DNA from: JACIWB01 sp038818725
GTDB lineage: Archaea; Thermoplasmatota; E2; UBA202; JdFR-43
Reading direction: 5' to 3'
Length of the DNA: 37,610 nt
Assembly (NCBI GenBank): GCA_038818725.1
Contig: JAWAYL010000007.1
Span: 1-37,610 of the forward strand
In this document: in pieces, positions 1 to 7,783 of the stretch
Layout: every line of letters starts with the position of its first letter
Position numbering within the stretch: the stretch's first letter is position 1
The notes under the pieces: generated by a model
Seen by the model: the letters and a program-made list of their open reading frames with translations, nothing else
Database searches by the model: none
Told to the model about the DNA's origin: nothing
Made by a program: the position numbers and the translations under genes

Positions 1-638
1 ATTTCATTTGCCATTCCTTGTTTTATATGCAATGAATCAACAATAACTTCTTTTGCTCCCGCATTTATAAATTCTTCTATACAATATTTAATTTCCTCAT
101 CTTTCATAAATGGAAAAGCGGGTCCAAAAAAGATATATGTAGCAATGCCTTCATCTGAAAATTTTTTAATTGCTTCTATTCTGCTTTGCGGCTTGCTTGC
201 GAATGGCTCCCAATCTTTTATAACTTCTTCACTAAAGGTTGTTATTGTTACTCCTACTTTTGCATCGCTTTTTTTGATTAAATTTATATCTCTCAAAACT
301 AAATCTGATTTTGTTAAAATATCTATTTTCCATCCATATTTAGAAAGAAATTCAATGCATTTTCTTGTTATTTCATATTTCCTTTCATATGGCTGATAAG
401 CGTCGGTTGAAGAAGAAATTCCAACCACGCCTTTTTCTTTTTTTCTTAATTCTTTCACAAGCAAATTTGGCATATTTATCTTCGCCTTTACATTTTTCCA
501 TTCCTCTCTTTTCATTCTGAATAAATAAGGAACATAGCAATATGCACAACTAAAAGAACAGCCAATATATGGATTTAAAGAATAATCTATTCCTGGCAAT
601 TTTGATTTTGTTAATGCACTCTTACAATATATTTCCAT
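1..638 (-). CDS. Radical SAM protein, SPL-like (3' end outside window)
   Basis: Open on the minus strand from ATG at 638 to the window edge, about 212 codons, with no stop. The N-terminus reads MEIYCKSALTKSKLPGIDYS, followed by NPYIGCSFSCAYCYVPYLF. This holds the Cx3Cx2C radical SAM cluster motif (CSFSCAYC), as in the SplB/SPL-like group whose members often start with a 'NPYxGCxxxCxYCY' block. Downstream segments such as GISSSTDAYQPYERKY and ILTKSDLVLRDI fit the (beta-alpha) barrel of that group. The start overlaps the end of the Nre gene by 17 nt, so the two are probably co-transcribed. The family includes spore photoproduct lyase and many proteins of unknown substrate. A repair role next to Nre is attractive but is inference. 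Confidence 0.85.
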   Translation of the reverse strand, partial: MEIYCKSALTKSKLPGIDYSLNPYIGCSFSCAYCYVPYLFRMKREEWKNVKAKINMPNLLVKELRKKEKGVVGISSSTDAYQPYERKYEITRKCIEFLSKYGWKIDILTKSDLVLRDINLIKKSDAKVGVTITTFSEEVIKDWEPFASKPQSRIEAIKKFSDEGIATYIFFGPAFPFMKDEEIKYCIEEFINAGAKEVIVDSLHIKQGMANE

Positions 639-1869
639 ATTCATCAAGCTTTTTCTGCATCAGAAGATTTTTAAGCAACTCGCTGCTTTCAATCCATCTT
701 TTAATTGGAATATGAAGCAATGAAGAAATAAAAAGAATTGCTTCCCTTGCATCACTGAACTTTTTAGCCTCTTTCCTTAAAGCAAACCTAACATTTTCCC
801 TTACATTCCATACTCCAACTGGCATAATATAGCCAGGATGGATTTCTCTTAGCACAATCACGCCCGCCTGCTTTTTTTCTTTTTTAAGTAGCTCAGCGCT
901 TGCGAGGCGGGCTGCATAATAGCAACCTCCTATGCTTGCATAGCTGCTTCTTCCATAAAAATATTCATGATCACCATAAAGCACAATTTTTTTACCTGTT
1001 GGATTCCAACTTGTGTTTGGATACCAAGCTTCAATAAGTTCATATTGCCAAGAAGATGGATACATAAAAACAACCCATAAGTTATCTAAACTTTTAGTGA
1101 AATAAACCCTATATTCATCAATCCATGGCTGCCTTTTCACTTCTTCAAGAATTTCCTTCCCTATCATATCATCAACAGCAGTTATCCCCCATCTCGTAGG
1201 CACAAGCCTCTTCTCCAAGCCGAGCAAGCCAGCGGAAAGAGCTCGCTGAATAGCAGAAACATAAATTCCTTCATTATAAAGCCAAATTACCGCTTCTTTT
1301 GCCTTCATCTCATCATAATAAACCTTTTCCATTTTTGGATTAACTTTTGGATTTTCAATCCATATTTTCTTTATTGGGGCAGAAGGTCCATGAGGAGATG
1401 CTTCATCATATAGTGCTATTTTTCCAGATGGCTTTTTTTCAAATTCTACTTCCATATCAATTGGCTTGTTAGCCATTGCTATTTCATGTAGATAAGAAAT
1501 AATTTTTTCGTTTTTATCAAAAACATTTATTGCTTTTTTTCCTCTTATTAACTTCATTCTGAAATCAACAATTTCATCTATGCTTTTTCCATGCCATAGC
1601 TCTGGCGTGTCCATAAGCGATGTATCTCCCTCAAAAGGAGGAAGCATTGGGCCAGCATAAACTTTTGGATAGCCGGTTCTTCCAACAAAAATTGATGGAG
1701 GAGAAGAGCCATAAATAATCTTTTTTTCAATAAATGGCTTTATTTCTATGCTTTTATAATATTTTAATAAAACTGGGCATCTTTTCTTGCCACAAAGAAG
1801 CTTAGCCCCCCTACACCTTATACAAATGCTTTCTTCCTCGCTAACAAAAACCTTTGGCTTTGTTTTCAT
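622..1869 (-). CDS. Archaeal DNA repair protein Nre
   Basis: 415 residues. An N-terminal zinc-finger-like cluster has C16, C19, C26 and C31 (CIRC...CGKKRC). It is followed by the conserved Nre block with SSPPSIFVGRTGYPKV and GPMLPPFEGDT. These are hallmarks of the archaeal Nre family, which is linked to DNA-damage tolerance and interacts with PCNA. The extreme C-terminus contains QKKLDEYG, which matches a PCNA-interacting peptide pattern (Qxx-h-xx-aromatic). PCNA is also encoded in this window at 21409-22152. The ATG at 1869 lies about 25 nt downstream of a TATA-like TTTTTTTATCC on the minus strand, so a leaderless transcript is likely. Family assignment is confident; the biochemical activity of Nre is not settled. 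Confidence 0.88.
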   Translation of the reverse strand: MKTKPKVFVSEEESICIRCRGAKLLCGKKRCPVLLKYYKSIEIKPFIEKKIIYGSSPPSIFVGRTGYPKVYAGPMLPPFEGDTSLMDTPELWHGKSIDEIVDFRMKLIRGKKAINVFDKNEKIISYLHEIAMANKPIDMEVEFEKKPSGKIALYDEASPHGPSAPIKKIWIENPKVNPKMEKVYYDEMKAKEAVIWLYNEGIYVSAIQRALSAGLLGLEKRLVPTRWGITAVDDMIGKEILEEVKRQPWIDEYRVYFTKSLDNLWVVFMYPSSWQYELIEAWYPNTSWNPTGKKIVLYGDHEYFYGRSSYASIGGCYYAARLASAELLKKEKKQAGVIVLREIHPGYIMPVGVWNVRENVRFALRKEAKKFSDAREAILFISSLLHIPIKRWIESSELLKNLLMQKKLDEYGNIL

Positions 1870-1980
1870 TTAAATAATTAAGCATAAGGATAAAAAAAGT
1901 TTTTGCATGAAAATTATTGCTCGAATTAAAAAAGATATATTTAAGCTGAAAAATTTTTAAATAAATTTTTCTTTATCTTC

Positions 1981-2628
1981 ATGGCAATTATAAGCAAAAG
2001 TGATAAAAAATATATTAAGGATAAATTTGAAAAGGAAATGGAGAAAGATGTAAAAATTGTTTATTTTACCCAAGATTTTGAATGCCAGTTCTGCAAGGAG
2101 ACAAGAGAAATTCTTGAAGAAATAAAGGAGTTAAGCAATAAAATAGAAGTTGAAATACATGAATTCAATAAAGAGAGGGAAATTGCTGAAAAATATAAAA
2201 TAGATAAAATACCAGCAACATTGCTTTTTGGAGAAAAAGAATATGGAATAAGATTTTTTGGAATTCCGTCTGGCTATGAATTTTCTGCTTTAATTGAGGA
2301 TATAATATGCGTTTCTCAAGGAAAAAGTAAATTAAAGGAAACAACAAAAGAAGAGATAAGAAGAATAAACAAAAAATTGCATTTGCAAGTATTTGTTACT
2401 CCAACATGCCCTTATTGCCCATCTATGACGCATCTCGCCCACCAGATGGCAATAGAAAATGAAAATATAACAGCGGATATGGTAGAAATTGTTGAATTTC
2501 CTCATTTAGCACATAAATATAATGTAATGGGTGTGCCTAAAACAGTTATAAATGATAAAATTGAAATAGTTGGTTCTGTAAGAGAAGAGCATTTATTAAA
2601 TGAATTAAAAAAGGCATCAAGTTTTTAA
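1981..2628 (+). CDS. Protein disulfide oxidoreductase (double thioredoxin fold)
   Basis: 215 residues with two tandem thioredoxin/glutaredoxin folds. The first carries CQFC (C35, C38) and a cis-proline region IPAT (P78). The second carries CPYC (C143, C146) and VPKT (P186). This is the archaeal PDO/glutaredoxin-like layout in which both units can be redox active. It makes or shuffles disulfides and may receive electrons from a thioredoxin reductase, none of which is encoded here. No Shine-Dalgarno precedes the ATG, and a TTTAAATA element sits about 21 nt upstream, so it may be leaderless. It reads in the same direction as the regulator at 2649 with a 20 nt gap. Confidence 0.93.
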   Translation: MAIISKSDKKYIKDKFEKEMEKDVKIVYFTQDFECQFCKETREILEEIKELSNKIEVEIHEFNKEREIAEKYKIDKIPATLLFGEKEYGIRFFGIPSGYEFSALIEDIICVSQGKSKLKETTKEEIRRINKKLHLQVFVTPTCPYCPSMTHLAHQMAIENENITADMVEIVEFPHLAHKYNVMGVPKTVINDKIEIVGSVREEHLLNELKKASSF

Positions 2629-2648
2629 AATAAAATATATTAAAAGCG

Positions 2649-3044
2649 ATGAAAAAAATTCGAATTAGCGCAACTCTTCCATTTGAACTGATAAAAAATT
2701 TTGATGAAATTTACAAGGAAATAGGACATAAAAATAGAAGCAATGCAATTTCATCAGCAATACATGAATATATTACTTCTCATAAATTTTTAAAAGAGAA
2801 AGGAGAAATTGCTGGAGCAATAGTATTTACTTATACTCATAGCAGTTTGACAAGTGAAAAGCTCACTGAAGCACAGCATAGCTACGGTGATGTAATAAAT
2901 GCAACAATGCATATTCATCTGAGCAAGCAGCAATGCCTTGAAATTATTGCAGTTAAAGGAAATGCAAACAAAATAAAAGAACTTTTCAAAAAAATAAGTG
3001 GTATAAAAGGAGTTATTTCAATAAATCTTGTCCCTTCTGCATAA
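2649..3044 (+). CDS. nikR: NikR-type nickel-responsive regulator (CopG/RHH plus ACT)
   Basis: 131 residues. The N-terminal ribbon-helix-helix (RISATLPFELIKNFDEI) binds DNA, and the C-terminal ACT-like domain binds metal. The high-affinity nickel ligands of E. coli NikR (H76, H87, H89, C95) have exact counterparts at H77, H88, H90 and C96 (AQHSYGDV...MHIHLSKQQC). Nickel sensing is therefore well supported. No nickel transporter or nickel enzyme gene lies nearby, so its target is elsewhere or it regulates its own cluster. It follows the disulfide oxidoreductase and precedes the PncC-like gene with short gaps. An RHH regulator with other metal specificity is possible but less likely given the ligand match. 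Confidence 0.92.
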   Translation: MKKIRISATLPFELIKNFDEIYKEIGHKNRSNAISSAIHEYITSHKFLKEKGEIAGAIVFTYTHSSLTSEKLTEAQHSYGDVINATMHIHLSKQQCLEIIAVKGNANKIKELFKKISGIKGVISINLVPSA

Positions 3045-3071
3045 AAATAAATTTATATCAAATATATTACT

Positions 3072-3542
3072 ATGCTTGAAAGAATTGCTGAATTACTTAA
3101 AAAAAATAAATTATGGGTTGCGACCGCTGAATCATGCACAGCTGGCTTAATTGCTCATACCCTTACAAATATTTCTGGAAGTTCTGAATATTATAAAGGA
3201 GGTATAATAGCGTATAGCAATGAAATAAAAGTCAAAATTCTTGGAGTAAAAGAAGAAACACTAAAAAAATATGGCGCCGTTTCAGAGCAAACAGCAAAGG
3301 AGATGGCGGAAGGCGCAAGAAAAGTAATAGGCGTTGATGTGGCTATAGCAACAACTGGCATAGCAGGTCCAACAGGAGGAACAGCAGAAAAACCAGTAGG
3401 GCTTGTTTATATTGCCCTTGCAACTCCAGAAGCAACAGAAGTAAAAAGATTTATATTTAAAGGAGATAGGCTTGAAAATAAGCAAAATTTCTGCAATGCA
3501 GCACTTGGAATGCTTCTTGATTATTTAGAAAAAAATAGATAA
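3072..3542 (+). CDS. Nicotinamide-nucleotide amidase, CinA C-terminal type (PncC)
   Basis: 156 residues, the usual size of a stand-alone CinA C-terminal domain. It has the ATAESCTAG block with the catalytic serine at S21, the IIAYSNEIK segment, and TTGIAGPTGGT (94-104) followed by KPVGLVYIA. Family members deamidate nicotinamide mononucleotide to nicotinate mononucleotide in pyridine nucleotide salvage. The N-terminal CinA domain is absent, which is common. It ends 9 nt from the stop of the convergent minus-strand gene. Family confidence is high; the NMN deamidase role is inferred by homology. Confidence 0.92.
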   Translation: MLERIAELLKKNKLWVATAESCTAGLIAHTLTNISGSSEYYKGGIIAYSNEIKVKILGVKEETLKKYGAVSEQTAKEMAEGARKVIGVDVAIATTGIAGPTGGTAEKPVGLVYIALATPEATEVKRFIFKGDRLENKQNFCNAALGMLLDYLEKNR

Positions 3543-3550
3543 AAATATTT

Positions 3551-5026
3551 TTATAGATTTATTATATACAAAGAAACCACATCTGGCGCAACTGCTCTAG
3601 TATTTCCATAAAATGCTCCAGCACGAATATAGGGAGGAGTATCTCTTATCTTTATTACTCTTTCATCCCATTTCCATTCATATGGAGGAGAATATATCAC
3701 TGCTCTTGGTTCATATTCAAATTTTCTTACATATATATAGATTTCAACTCTATTTACCATTTTTAAAGGATCGATTACATCCATCTGTATAGTTATTCCT
3801 CCAATTACAAATGCATATCCTTCTTTTGGACATATTTCTCTATCAAATATATATAAATATCCTTCCTTTGGTTTTATAATTTTCATTTTTGGAGGGGATA
3901 AATCATTGCATTTTATTATCCAAGGATGAGGGGCGGATTTTGGCTCATTATTTATCCAAACTATATCACAAAAAGTGGCTGCAATAACGTAATTATTTTC
4001 TTCATAAATTATTCCTCCTCCCCAATCACCAGCTCTCCATCCAAAACTTTTATTCCATATTTCATTTCCTTCTTTATCTATTTTTAATAGCCAGACATCT
4101 GCTTCTCCTATTTTATAAGTAGAAGTTGATCCTATTATTGCATATCCTTCATCTATTTTTATAATATCCTCTCCTCCTTCGGGTTGATATCCACCATATG
4201 TTTTACTCCATATTTCATTTCCTTCTTTATCTATTTTAATTAGATATACATCATTCCAACCTGTTGGTGTGGAAATTGTTTCTCCTAATATTAAATAACC
4301 GTCTTCTGCTTCAATTATCCTTTTTGTCCATTCCCAATCCCATCCCCAGCTATATGTTCTATTCCATATTTCATTTCCTTCCTTATCTATTTTAATTAAC
4401 AAAATATCTTTATTTATCCCAGATGCAAAAGTATTTCCACCTATTAAATAACCATCATCTGTTTTTAAAATATCAACCCCACCAAACACTTCTCCATCAT
4501 ACGTTTTATTCCATATTTCATTTCCTTCTTCATCTATTTTAATCAGCCATATTTTATAATTTTTCACTCCTATAGTAAGATAATTTCTTTCGTCTTCTAT
4601 TGTATGAAAAGCATAATCTCCACCGTATGTTTTATTCCATATTTCATTTCCTTCTTCATCAACTTTAATGAGCCAACACTCCTCACCTTTTCCATGGGAG
4701 AATGTATAACCTGTTATTAAAAATCCATCGATTGTTTTCAATATTTCCCACCCACCATCTTCATCGCCTCTATCATATGTTTTATTCCATATTTCATTTC
4801 CTTCTTCATCTATTTTCATTAAAAAAATATCTTTGTCACCAAAAAGTTCTTTTGCAAACCATCCTAATACAAAATAGTTTTCATCTACTTTTATTATATC
4901 ATCCAAGCCACCGTAGCAATCATATATTTTATTCCATTCTCCGTTGCATGAAATAATGTTTTTATTGTTTAAAGAAAAAATAAGAAAGATTAAGAGAAAT
5001 ATTGATATGCTCGCTTTTATTTTCAT
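3551..5026 (-). CDS. Exported seven-repeat beta-propeller protein with C-terminal Ig-like region
   Basis: About 491 residues from the ATG at 5026 (an in-frame ATG at 5035 gives 494). The start at 5026 is preferred because a TATA-like CTTATAAATAAG is centred about 24 nt upstream and no Shine-Dalgarno serves 5035. The N-terminus is a signal peptide (hydrophobic ISIFLLIFLIFSL). Seven repeats follow, each with a variant of EGNEIWNKTYGG, spaced 42-53 residues, with conserved Trp at 34, 83, 133, 175, 223, 276 and 327 (494-residue numbering). A last strand (PWIIKCND) could close the ring, suggesting a seven-bladed propeller. The C-terminal ~115 residues look like an Ig-type beta domain. No catalytic residues are recognised. 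A surface or adhesive role is only inferred. Confidence 0.85.
   Translation of the reverse strand: MKIKASISIFLLIFLIFSLNNKNIISCNGEWNKIYDCYGGLDDIIKVDENYFVLGWFAKELFGDKDIFLMKIDEEGNEIWNKTYDRGDEDGGWEILKTIDGFLITGYTFSHGKGEECWLIKVDEEGNEIWNKTYGGDYAFHTIEDERNYLTIGVKNYKIWLIKIDEEGNEIWNKTYDGEVFGGVDILKTDDGYLIGGNTFASGINKDILLIKIDKEGNEIWNRTYSWGWDWEWTKRIIEAEDGYLILGETISTPTGWNDVYLIKIDKEGNEIWSKTYGGYQPEGGEDIIKIDEGYAIIGSTSTYKIGEADVWLLKIDKEGNEIWNKSFGWRAGDWGGGIIYEENNYVIAATFCDIVWINNEPKSAPHPWIIKCNDLSPPKMKIIKPKEGYLYIFDREICPKEGYAFVIGGITIQMDVIDPLKMVNRVEIYIYVRKFEYEPRAVIYSPPYEWKWDERVIKIRDTPPYIRAGAFYGNTRAVAPDVVSLYIINL
3902..4936 (-). repeat. Tandem intragenic repeat encoding propeller blades
   Basis: Seven in-frame repeat units of roughly 126-159 nt. 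Six share a nearly identical core encoding EGNEIWNKTY (on the plus strand TTCCATATTTCATTTCCTTC recurs). The first unit is diverged (GEWNKIYDCYGG). DNA-level identity of the cores suggests recent duplication or gene conversion among the units. Confidence 0.85.
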
Positions 5027-5059
5027 TGCTTTCATCTTCTTTCTTATTTATAAGTTTTT

Positions 5060-5758
5060 CTACCACCCGATTCCTTCATCGTAGATAATCTTTACATCGT
5101 TATCATGATATATTTCTCTTGGATATACTCTCCGATCAGTAGCTGTATCACCTGGATCAAGATCAATGTTATACCCCCAATATCCTGCCCAAACTAATTC
5201 CGCACAATAATACCATCCGGATCTATCATTTGCTGGGCCATCAATCTGTTTATCTTTGTATTTCCAATAGGAAAGAATATCAAAGTGTCTTCCAATCCTA
5301 TCTTCAGCGAATTTAACTGAGTTATTTCTCTGATATTCATTTGCTGTCCAAACATTTCCATATGCTACCTTGTTGTAAGTTTGGTGAATATAGCTCAATA
5401 TAGTATATTCAACTCCCCCTACATTTCTATTGTTAAGAGATTGCTGAAGATTTTCATATTGCCCTGTAAACCACCATAATTTTTCTTGCAATGTCCAAAG
5501 TTCGAAGTGTGGATCGGATTGAACTATATCTTTTCCAATGTAATTTGCTCCTCTATAAAGGCATGCATGATGCCACTCTGGTATTTGAGGTATTGGATAA
5601 TACATTTTTCCAAATACAACATCTCCTCTTTCAATGGCTGAAGAAACTGCTGCTTGCATAATTGGAGCCAGAGCCATTGTTAATACCAAAAAGACAACTC
5701 TCGCCTTTTTTATTTTTCCGCCGTGGCCGTTAATTTCCTTTCCCCTACTATTTTCCAT
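5060..5758 (-). CDS. Exported papain-like hydrolase, permuted NlpC/P60 (YycO/YiiX-like)
   Basis: 232 residues from the ATG at 5758. The longer frame to 5791 is rejected because a strong GGAGGTG lies 6 nt upstream of 5758. After a charged N-terminus comes a hydrophobic export signal (VVFLVLTMALAPIMQAA). The mature part has GDVVFGK, then WHHACLYRG with the candidate catalytic His, and later WYYCAELVWAGYWG with the candidate catalytic Cys. The His-before-Cys order is that of circularly permuted NlpC/P60 papain-like enzymes, whose members act on amide or ester bonds. The substrate is unknown; archaea lack murein, so protein, pseudomurein or lipid targets are all open. It has its own leadered promoter and lies just upstream of the propeller gene, so the two may act together at the surface. 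Confidence 0.72.
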   Translation of the reverse strand: MENSRGKEINGHGGKIKKARVVFLVLTMALAPIMQAAVSSAIERGDVVFGKMYYPIPQIPEWHHACLYRGANYIGKDIVQSDPHFELWTLQEKLWWFTGQYENLQQSLNNRNVGGVEYTILSYIHQTYNKVAYGNVWTANEYQRNNSVKFAEDRIGRHFDILSYWKYKDKQIDGPANDRSGWYYCAELVWAGYWGYNIDLDPGDTATDRRVYPREIYHDNDVKIIYDEGIGW

Positions 5759-5764
5759 TTTTTT

Positions 5765-5771
5765 CACCTCC
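5765..5771 (-). promoter_or_regulatory. Strong Shine-Dalgarno deciding the start at 5758
   Basis: On the minus strand GGAGGTG is followed by six A residues and then ATG at 5758. It is the best ribosome binding site outside the ribosomal operon in this window, and it rules against the upstream in-frame start at 5791. Confidence 0.8.
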
Positions 5772-5805
5772 GTCCACAAAATAGTGGACAATAAAAATTG
5801 ATAAA

Positions 5806-5813
5806 ATTATAAA
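5806..5813 (-). promoter_or_regulatory. TATA-like box for the exported hydrolase
   Basis: Minus-strand TTTATAAT centred near 5809.5. At a typical 24-26 nt spacing, transcription would start near 5785. That leaves a leader of about 27 nt that contains the Shine-Dalgarno, unlike most first genes here, which look leaderless. Confidence 0.5.
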
Positions 5814-5832
5814 TAGATAAAACAGTTGAGCT

Positions 5833-5858
5833 ATCTCTTTCTCGAGAGAGAGAGAGAT
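5833..5858. repeat. GA-rich imperfect inverted repeat
   Basis: ATCTCTTTCTCGAG followed by AGAGAGAGAGAT forms an imperfect palindrome centred on CTCGAG, about 20 nt upstream of the TATA-like box of the exported hydrolase. It could be an operator or part of a transcription stop. The function is unknown. Confidence 0.4.
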
Positions 5859-5872
5859 TTAACCAGCATTAA

Positions 5873-5898
5873 CAATAAATATTTTCTCGTATTTATTG
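5873..5898 (-). terminator. Candidate stem-loop after the ribosomal operon
   Basis: CAATAAATA and TATTTATTG form a perfect 9 bp stem with an 8 nt loop, 69 nt past the S14 stop in the direction of transcription. The stem is AT-rich and no clear U-tract follows on the minus strand, so it is a weak terminator candidate. Other short AT palindromes (for example 5925-5940) lie nearby. Confidence 0.3.
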
Positions 5899-5966
5899 CA
5901 AACTATTAGCAAAATTGCTCTATAAAATCAAAATTGATTTAATAAAGCAATCTAGATAAAGCACTT

Positions 5967-6122
5967 TTAACTGAACTTCTTAAATCCCATTTCTTTTGCA
6001 ATTTCTCTGAAACATTGCCTGCATAGATGCATTCCATATCTTCTTATGATTCCGCGCTTGCGCCCGCATCTGTTGCAGCCATCGATGCGCCCGTATTTCT
6101 TTTGCCTTTCTTTTATTTTCAT
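5967..6122 (-). CDS. rps14: 30S ribosomal protein uS14, zinc-binding type
   Basis: 51 residues, starting MKIKERQKKYGRIDGCNRCG. Two CxxC pairs (CNRC and CRQC) separated by 14 residues form the zinc site of the archaeal/Z-type uS14, which sits in the head of the small subunit. The ATG overlaps the uL5 stop in an ATGA arrangement, so the two are translationally coupled. It is the last gene of the operon. The genes that usually follow in archaea (uS8, uL6, eL32 and so on) are not downstream. Confidence 0.96.
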   Translation of the reverse strand: MKIKERQKKYGRIDGCNRCGRKRGIIRRYGMHLCRQCFREIAKEMGFKKFS

Positions 6123-6628
6123 TCTATTACCTCAACATTAAATTCTTTTTTCATGTAATCAATTATTTCGTCGCTTTTTATCTTTTCTTTTTCTGGCAAC
6201 TTGCTTCTTGCAATTTTCCTTCTCTTAACTCTATATCCTTTTCTTTCAAATGTAATGCATATATCCATTCCAAATATACCTATTTCTGGTTGATACTTCA
6301 TTCCTTCAAATTCAGTATGCTCTTTTATTCCAAATGAAACCGTTCCCTCAGAAAATGACCATTTAGGAAGCTTATAGTCGCGAACCCATAAAGCTTTTTT
6401 AAGAAAATTTATTGCCTTATCTTTTCTAAGAGTTACCTTGCATCCAATGGGCATACCTCTTTTAATTCCAAAATCCCTGTTTGTCTTTTTTGCAATTGTT
6501 TTTATTGGCTTCTGATTGGTGAGCTGTTCCATTACTTGCTCAGCTTTCTTAAGCTTTTCACCTCCCTCGCCCACACCCATATTTACAACTACTTTTTCTA
6601 TTCTTATGGCTCGCATTGGATTATCCAT
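6119..6628 (-). CDS. rpl5: 50S ribosomal protein uL5
   Basis: 169 residues. It contains the uL5 core IEKVVVNMGVGEGGEKLKKA, the TLRKDKAINFL block and the EIGIFGMDICITFERKGYRV segment. uL5 binds 5S rRNA and contacts P-site tRNA in the central protuberance. A GAGGTGAG Shine-Dalgarno lies just before the ATG at 6628, inside the end of the upstream eS4 gene (8 nt overlap). The length is typical of archaeal uL5. Confidence 0.97.
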   Translation of the reverse strand: MDNPMRAIRIEKVVVNMGVGEGGEKLKKAEQVMEQLTNQKPIKTIAKKTNRDFGIKRGMPIGCKVTLRKDKAINFLKKALWVRDYKLPKWSFSEGTVSFGIKEHTEFEGMKYQPEIGIFGMDICITFERKGYRVKRRKIARSKLPEKEKIKSDEIIDYMKKEFNVEVIE

Positions 6629-7328
6629 ATATGCTCACCTCTGGTAACTTTATTAATGACTCATCTTTTCCAACAGGGAATACATAATCCTTTATAGTTG
6701 AAAAACCATCTAATTCAACAATATTTGGCAAAGGACTTTTTGTAACTATTACTCTTTTTATTTTCCCTATCTTTCCTTTATGGCTTCCACCAGTTATTAA
6801 TCCAAGATAACCTTCCTGCAGTGGGATATGCTCAATTATTTCCTGCTTTGGAATTGATATTTTTAAAGTATCTCCTGTCTTATATTTGTCTTCATTTACA
6901 ATAATATTTCTTCCATCATGAAGATTTAATTGCGTTTTTCCTCCTCTTATAGTTGTTTTATTTTCTATTCTGCAAAGTTTCCATTTTGCCATCTCCTCCT
7001 CTATTTTAACAAGCCTTAGCATTCCTCGAGAATCAATTAAAACCCTATAGCTCTCATTTAAAGGTAATATGGTTATTACATCCATAAGCCCGCATGGAAA
7101 TCTATAATCAGTTCTTGCTTTCCCATCAACAAATATTTTTCTTCCTGATATTAGCTTCTTTGCCTCCCTCGCATTGTCAGTAAGCAAAAGATAATCTCTT
7201 ATAACATTTAATAGAGGGATCGATTCCTCTAACCCATGAGGACCAGGTGATGGCCTCACCGCCCATTTCTTCACTTTTCTTTCTATTTGCCATGAGCGAG
7301 GGGCGCTAAGCCTTTTAAGATGACTCAT
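6621..7328 (-). CDS. rps4e: 30S ribosomal protein eS4
   Basis: 235 residues. It shows the eS4 start (LKRLSAPRSWQIERKVKKW), an S4-type RNA-binding region (NAREAKKLISGRKIFVDGKA), the central eS4 domain and a C-terminal KOW-like segment (GYLGLITGGSHKGKIGKIK). eS4 is archaeal/eukaryotic only, which supports the domain assignment of this genome. The start overlaps the end of uL24 by 14 nt, and the end overlaps uL5. Confidence 0.97.
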   Translation of the reverse strand: MSHLKRLSAPRSWQIERKVKKWAVRPSPGPHGLEESIPLLNVIRDYLLLTDNAREAKKLISGRKIFVDGKARTDYRFPCGLMDVITILPLNESYRVLIDSRGMLRLVKIEEEMAKWKLCRIENKTTIRGGKTQLNLHDGRNIIVNEDKYKTGDTLKISIPKQEIIEHIPLQEGYLGLITGGSHKGKIGKIKRVIVTKSPLPNIVELDGFSTIKDYVFPVGKDESLIKLPEVSIYG

Positions 7329-7779
7329 TTACTCCCTCCTTTACTTCTTTTACTTCTTCTTTTACTTCTTCTATTTCTTTTTTCTGCTCTTCCGCTTCCT
7401 TCTCAAGCTTTATTCTTTCTTCTTCAGATAATTTTTCGCTTAATTTTCTTCTTCTCCACGCATCTGTAAGGTTTAGCTTTGTAATAAGAAGATTCGAGGC
7501 ATGAATTGGGCGCGGTACTTTTTTTCCGTCCGCTTTCGTAATTGTAATTCCTTCTATTTCAACAGTTCCTTCCTTAACATTTACTTTCCTTACCTTTCCT
7601 GTTTGCCCAGCAAAATCGCCTCTCATTATTTTTACACTATCACCTCTTATAACTGGTATGCTTCTCCTTTTATATTTCAAAATTAAATCGCTCGCGAGAT
7701 GAGCAGCTAAAAATTTCCTCTTCAAATGCAGAGGAGCATTATAAAATCTTTTTCTCTGTTTTCTTGGTTGCTTGCTCAT
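7315..7779 (-). CDS. rpl24: 50S ribosomal protein uL24
   Basis: 154 residues from the ATG at 7779 (MSKQPRKQRKRFYNAPLHLK), which matches the usual archaeal uL24 start. A TTG at 7791 is also open but is less likely. A KOW motif is present (GDSVKIMRGDFAGQTGKVRK). The C-terminal ~30 residues are a highly charged Glu/Lys tail (EAEEQKKEIEEVKEEVKEVK) beyond the folded core, probably flexible. uL24 binds 23S rRNA early in large-subunit assembly. The gene starts 4 nt after the uL14 stop. Confidence 0.95.
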   Translation of the reverse strand: MSKQPRKQRKRFYNAPLHLKRKFLAAHLASDLILKYKRRSIPVIRGDSVKIMRGDFAGQTGKVRKVNVKEGTVEIEGITITKADGKKVPRPIHASNLLITKLNLTDAWRRRKLSEKLSEEERIKLEKEAEEQKKEIEEVKEEVKEVKEGVNESS

Positions 7780-7783
7780 GTTA

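Noticed and set aside
5925..5940. AAATCAAAATTGATTT palindrome as an operator or terminator
   Set aside because: It is short, AT-only apart from one C and one G, and such palindromes are expected by chance in this AT-rich DNA.
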